A program made the position numbers and the translations under genes. The notes beneath the pieces were generated by a model. That model did no database searches and was not told the origin of the DNA. It saw only the letters and a program-made list of their open reading frames with translations. DNA of 35,560 nt from CAWULT01 sp963923455 (lineage in GTDB: Bacteria > Acidobacteriota > Vicinamibacteria > Vicinamibacterales > UBA2999), in the NCBI GenBank assembly GCA_963923455.1, contig CAWULT010000041.1:1-35560 (forward strand). Direction: 5' to 3'. Shown piece after piece: positions 33,963 to 35,560 of the stretch (positions are counted from its first letter, which is position 1; every line of letters begins with the position of its first letter).

Positions 33963-35560
33963 CCGTTCACTCGCGCCGCGACGTCTTGAAGGCGGGCGGC
34001 GCGGTCGTCGTGGCCTTCGCGTTCGGAGGACTCGACGCCGCCGTCGTCGACGCGCAGGCCCCGCCCGTGGGCAAGCCGCTCGACCCGGGCGACGTCGACA
34101 GCTTCCTGGCATTCCACGCCGATGGTCGCGTCACCGTCTACTCCGGCAAGGTGGACGTGGGCACGGGCCTCCGCGTCGCCGTGGCGCAGATGGCCGCCGA
34201 GGAACTGGGCGTGGCGGCGTCGCGCGTCACGGTCGTGGATGGCGACACTGGCGTCTGCCCCGACCAAGGCAGCACTGGCGGCAGCAACGGCCTGACGCGC
34301 GGCGGCACCGAGGTCCGGCAGGCCGCGGCTACGGCGAGGCAGGCCCTGCTGGCGCTCGGAGCGCAGCGGCTCGGACGCCCGGCGTCCGAACTGACGATCG
34401 CGGAGGGCCAGGTGCGGCCGGTGGCCGGCGGCGCCGGCGTGAGCGTGGCCGCGCTCGTCGGCGACCGCCGGCTGTCGGTGAAGCTCGATCCCAAGGCGCC
34501 GCTCAAGCGGCCCGAGGAGTACACGCAAGTGGGGAGGGCGCTGCCGCGCCCGGACGTGCCGGCCAAGTGCACGGCCACGCACACGTACGTGCAGGACGTG
34601 ACCGTGCCCGGCATGCTGCACGCGCGGGTGATTCGTCCCTCCGCCGTGGGTGCCACGCTCGTCTCGGTGGACGAGGCGTCGATCGCGGCGATTCCGGACG
34701 CCCGGGTCGTCCGCGTGGGCAACTTCCTCGCCGTGGTCGCGCCGCGCGAGTGGTCCGCCGTCAAGGCCGCCGCGTCGCTGCGCGTCACTTGGACCGCCCC
34801 GGATACGCTGCCGGCGAGCGACGCCTTCGCGCAGTGGTGTCGCACCGCTGCCGTCGAGCGCGACCAGGCCGTCGTGGCGACCGGCGACACCAGAGCCGCG
34901 ATGGCGCGCGCGGCCAGGACGTTCACGGGCACCTACTACTGGCCGTTCCAGTCGCACGCATCGCTCGGGCCGTCGTGTTCGGTGGCCGACGTCCGGGCCG
35001 ACGGGACGGCCACGGTGTGGTCGGCGTCGCAGGGCACGCACGCGCTGCGGCAGATCCTGGCCAGGGTGTTCGGGCTGCCGCTCGAGACGATGCGCGTCGT
35101 GTTCGCGGAAGGCTCCGGCTCGTACGGGACCAACGGCGGCGACTACGCGGCGGCCGACGCGGTGCTGCTGTCGAAGACGATTGGACGTCCCGTCCGGGTG
35201 CAGTGGTCCCGCGAGGACGAGCTCGGATGGGATCCGAAGGGGCCGGCCCAGCTGCTCGACATCCGCGCCGGCGTGGACGCGAACGGCCGGATCCTGGCGT
35301 GGGAGGCCGAGATGTGGCTGCCGGCCAACCGCCCGGGTACGCGCGCGTTCCTGGCGGCGGACGCCGCCGGACTGCCGCAGGAGCACGGCCGCAACGCGGG
35401 CCTGCTCTCGCAGAACGGCGACCCCGCATGCGCCGCGGAGACGGTCAGCGTGATCGTCCACAACCTGCGCGACTACCCGCTGGCCATCTCGAACATCCGC
35501 GCGCCGGGCAAGATCGCCAACGTCTTCGCCGTGGAGTCGATGACCGACGAGATCGCGTTC
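33959..35560 (+). CDS. Molybdopterin-binding large subunit of the same hydroxylase (IorB-like), partial
   Basis: GTG 33959 overlaps the small-subunit stop. About 534 codons are visible before the right edge. The N-terminus is a Tat signal (HSRRDVLKAGGAVVVAFAFGG), so the folded Mo-enzyme is exported to the periplasm. Blocks: YSGKVDVGTGLRVAVAQMAAEEL, CPDQGSTGGSNG, QSHASLGPSC, EGSGSYGTNGGDYAAADAV, VQWSREDELGWDPKG. The substrate may be an aldehyde or N-heterocycle; it cannot be told. An electron-accepting cytochrome might lie beyond the edge. Confidence 0.93.
   Translation, partial: MTVHSRRDVLKAGGAVVVAFAFGGLDAAVVDAQAPPVGKPLDPGDVDSFLAFHADGRVTVYSGKVDVGTGLRVAVAQMAAEELGVAASRVTVVDGDTGVCPDQGSTGGSNGLTRGGTEVRQAAATARQALLALGAQRLGRPASELTIAEGQVRPVAGGAGVSVAALVGDRRLSVKLDPKAPLKRPEEYTQVGRALPRPDVPAKCTATHTYVQDVTVPGMLHARVIRPSAVGATLVSVDEASIAAIPDARVVRVGNFLAVVAPREWSAVKAAASLRVTWTAPDTLPASDAFAQWCRTAAVERDQAVVATGDTRAAMARAARTFTGTYYWPFQSHASLGPSCSVADVRADGTATVWSASQGTHALRQILARVFGLPLETMRVVFAEGSGSYGTNGGDYAAADAVLLSKTIGRPVRVQWSREDELGWDPKGPAQLLDIRAGVDANGRILAWEAEMWLPANRPGTRAFLAADAAGLPQEHGRNAGLLSQNGDPACAAETVSVIVHNLRDYPLAISNIRAPGKIANVFAVESMTDEIAF

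Overview
This is a very GC-rich, densely packed chromosomal window with many GTG starts. It carries a TonB-dependent outer-membrane receptor and Sec- and Tat-type export signals, so the cell is Gram-negative. It has a phoH-ybeY-corC-era block, recO-glyQ-glyS-ppdK, and a HisRS of the variant type with a Ser in the histidine-A motif. My best inference is an Acidobacteriota-like bacterium (Vicinamibacteria-like), but there is no rRNA or marker here to prove that. I see no tRNA, rRNA, CRISPR array, IS element or prophage.

Layout. 1-1791 (-): secreted GH3 beta-glucosidase, cut by the left edge. 1975-5277 (+): sucC-sucD-ndk-DUF2905-dcd, an operon for the succinyl-CoA step and nucleotide balance. 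It ends tail to tail with an MpaB/DUF2236 oxygenase-like gene (5272-6144, -) inside a perfect 18-bp palindrome. 6216-12537 and on through era (13456) (+): gamma-carbonic anhydrase, hisS, aspS, phoH, ybeY, corC, era. These are tightly spaced or overlapping translation and ribosome-maturation genes. 13530-21263: an accessory block with a FecA-like TonB receptor, a secreted triple-HhH protein and a four-helix membrane protein, then an exported F420-reductase-like protein, a methyltransferase, a VOC/PhnB-like fragment, a PaiB-like protein, a degenerate stretch and mgtE. 21280-27963 (+): recO, glyQ, glyS, ppdK. 28003-31085: corA, a possible 48-codon ORF, mutL. 31192-33446: secreted protein, convergent membrane protein, LOG-family protein and RidA-like protein. 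33477-35560: two-subunit molybdenum hydroxylase with a Tat signal, cut by the right edge.

The era and recO genes are adjacent in many bacteria. Here about 7.8 kb separates them, so the TonB-to-mgtE block looks like an insertion into an old translation/recombination block. Three magnesium-related membrane proteins (CorC-type, MgtE, CorA) lie within 17 kb.

Nothing here is a defence system or an obvious new multi-gene machine. The most unusual items are: a strongly basic, histone H1-like tail on pyruvate phosphate dikinase; the TonB receptor/HhH/4TM set behind a palindromic operator; a signal peptide on a Rossmann-fold F420-reductase-like protein; -10 boxes placed 7-10 nt before start codons, suggesting leaderless mRNAs; and hairpins centred on stop codons at several transcription-unit ends.
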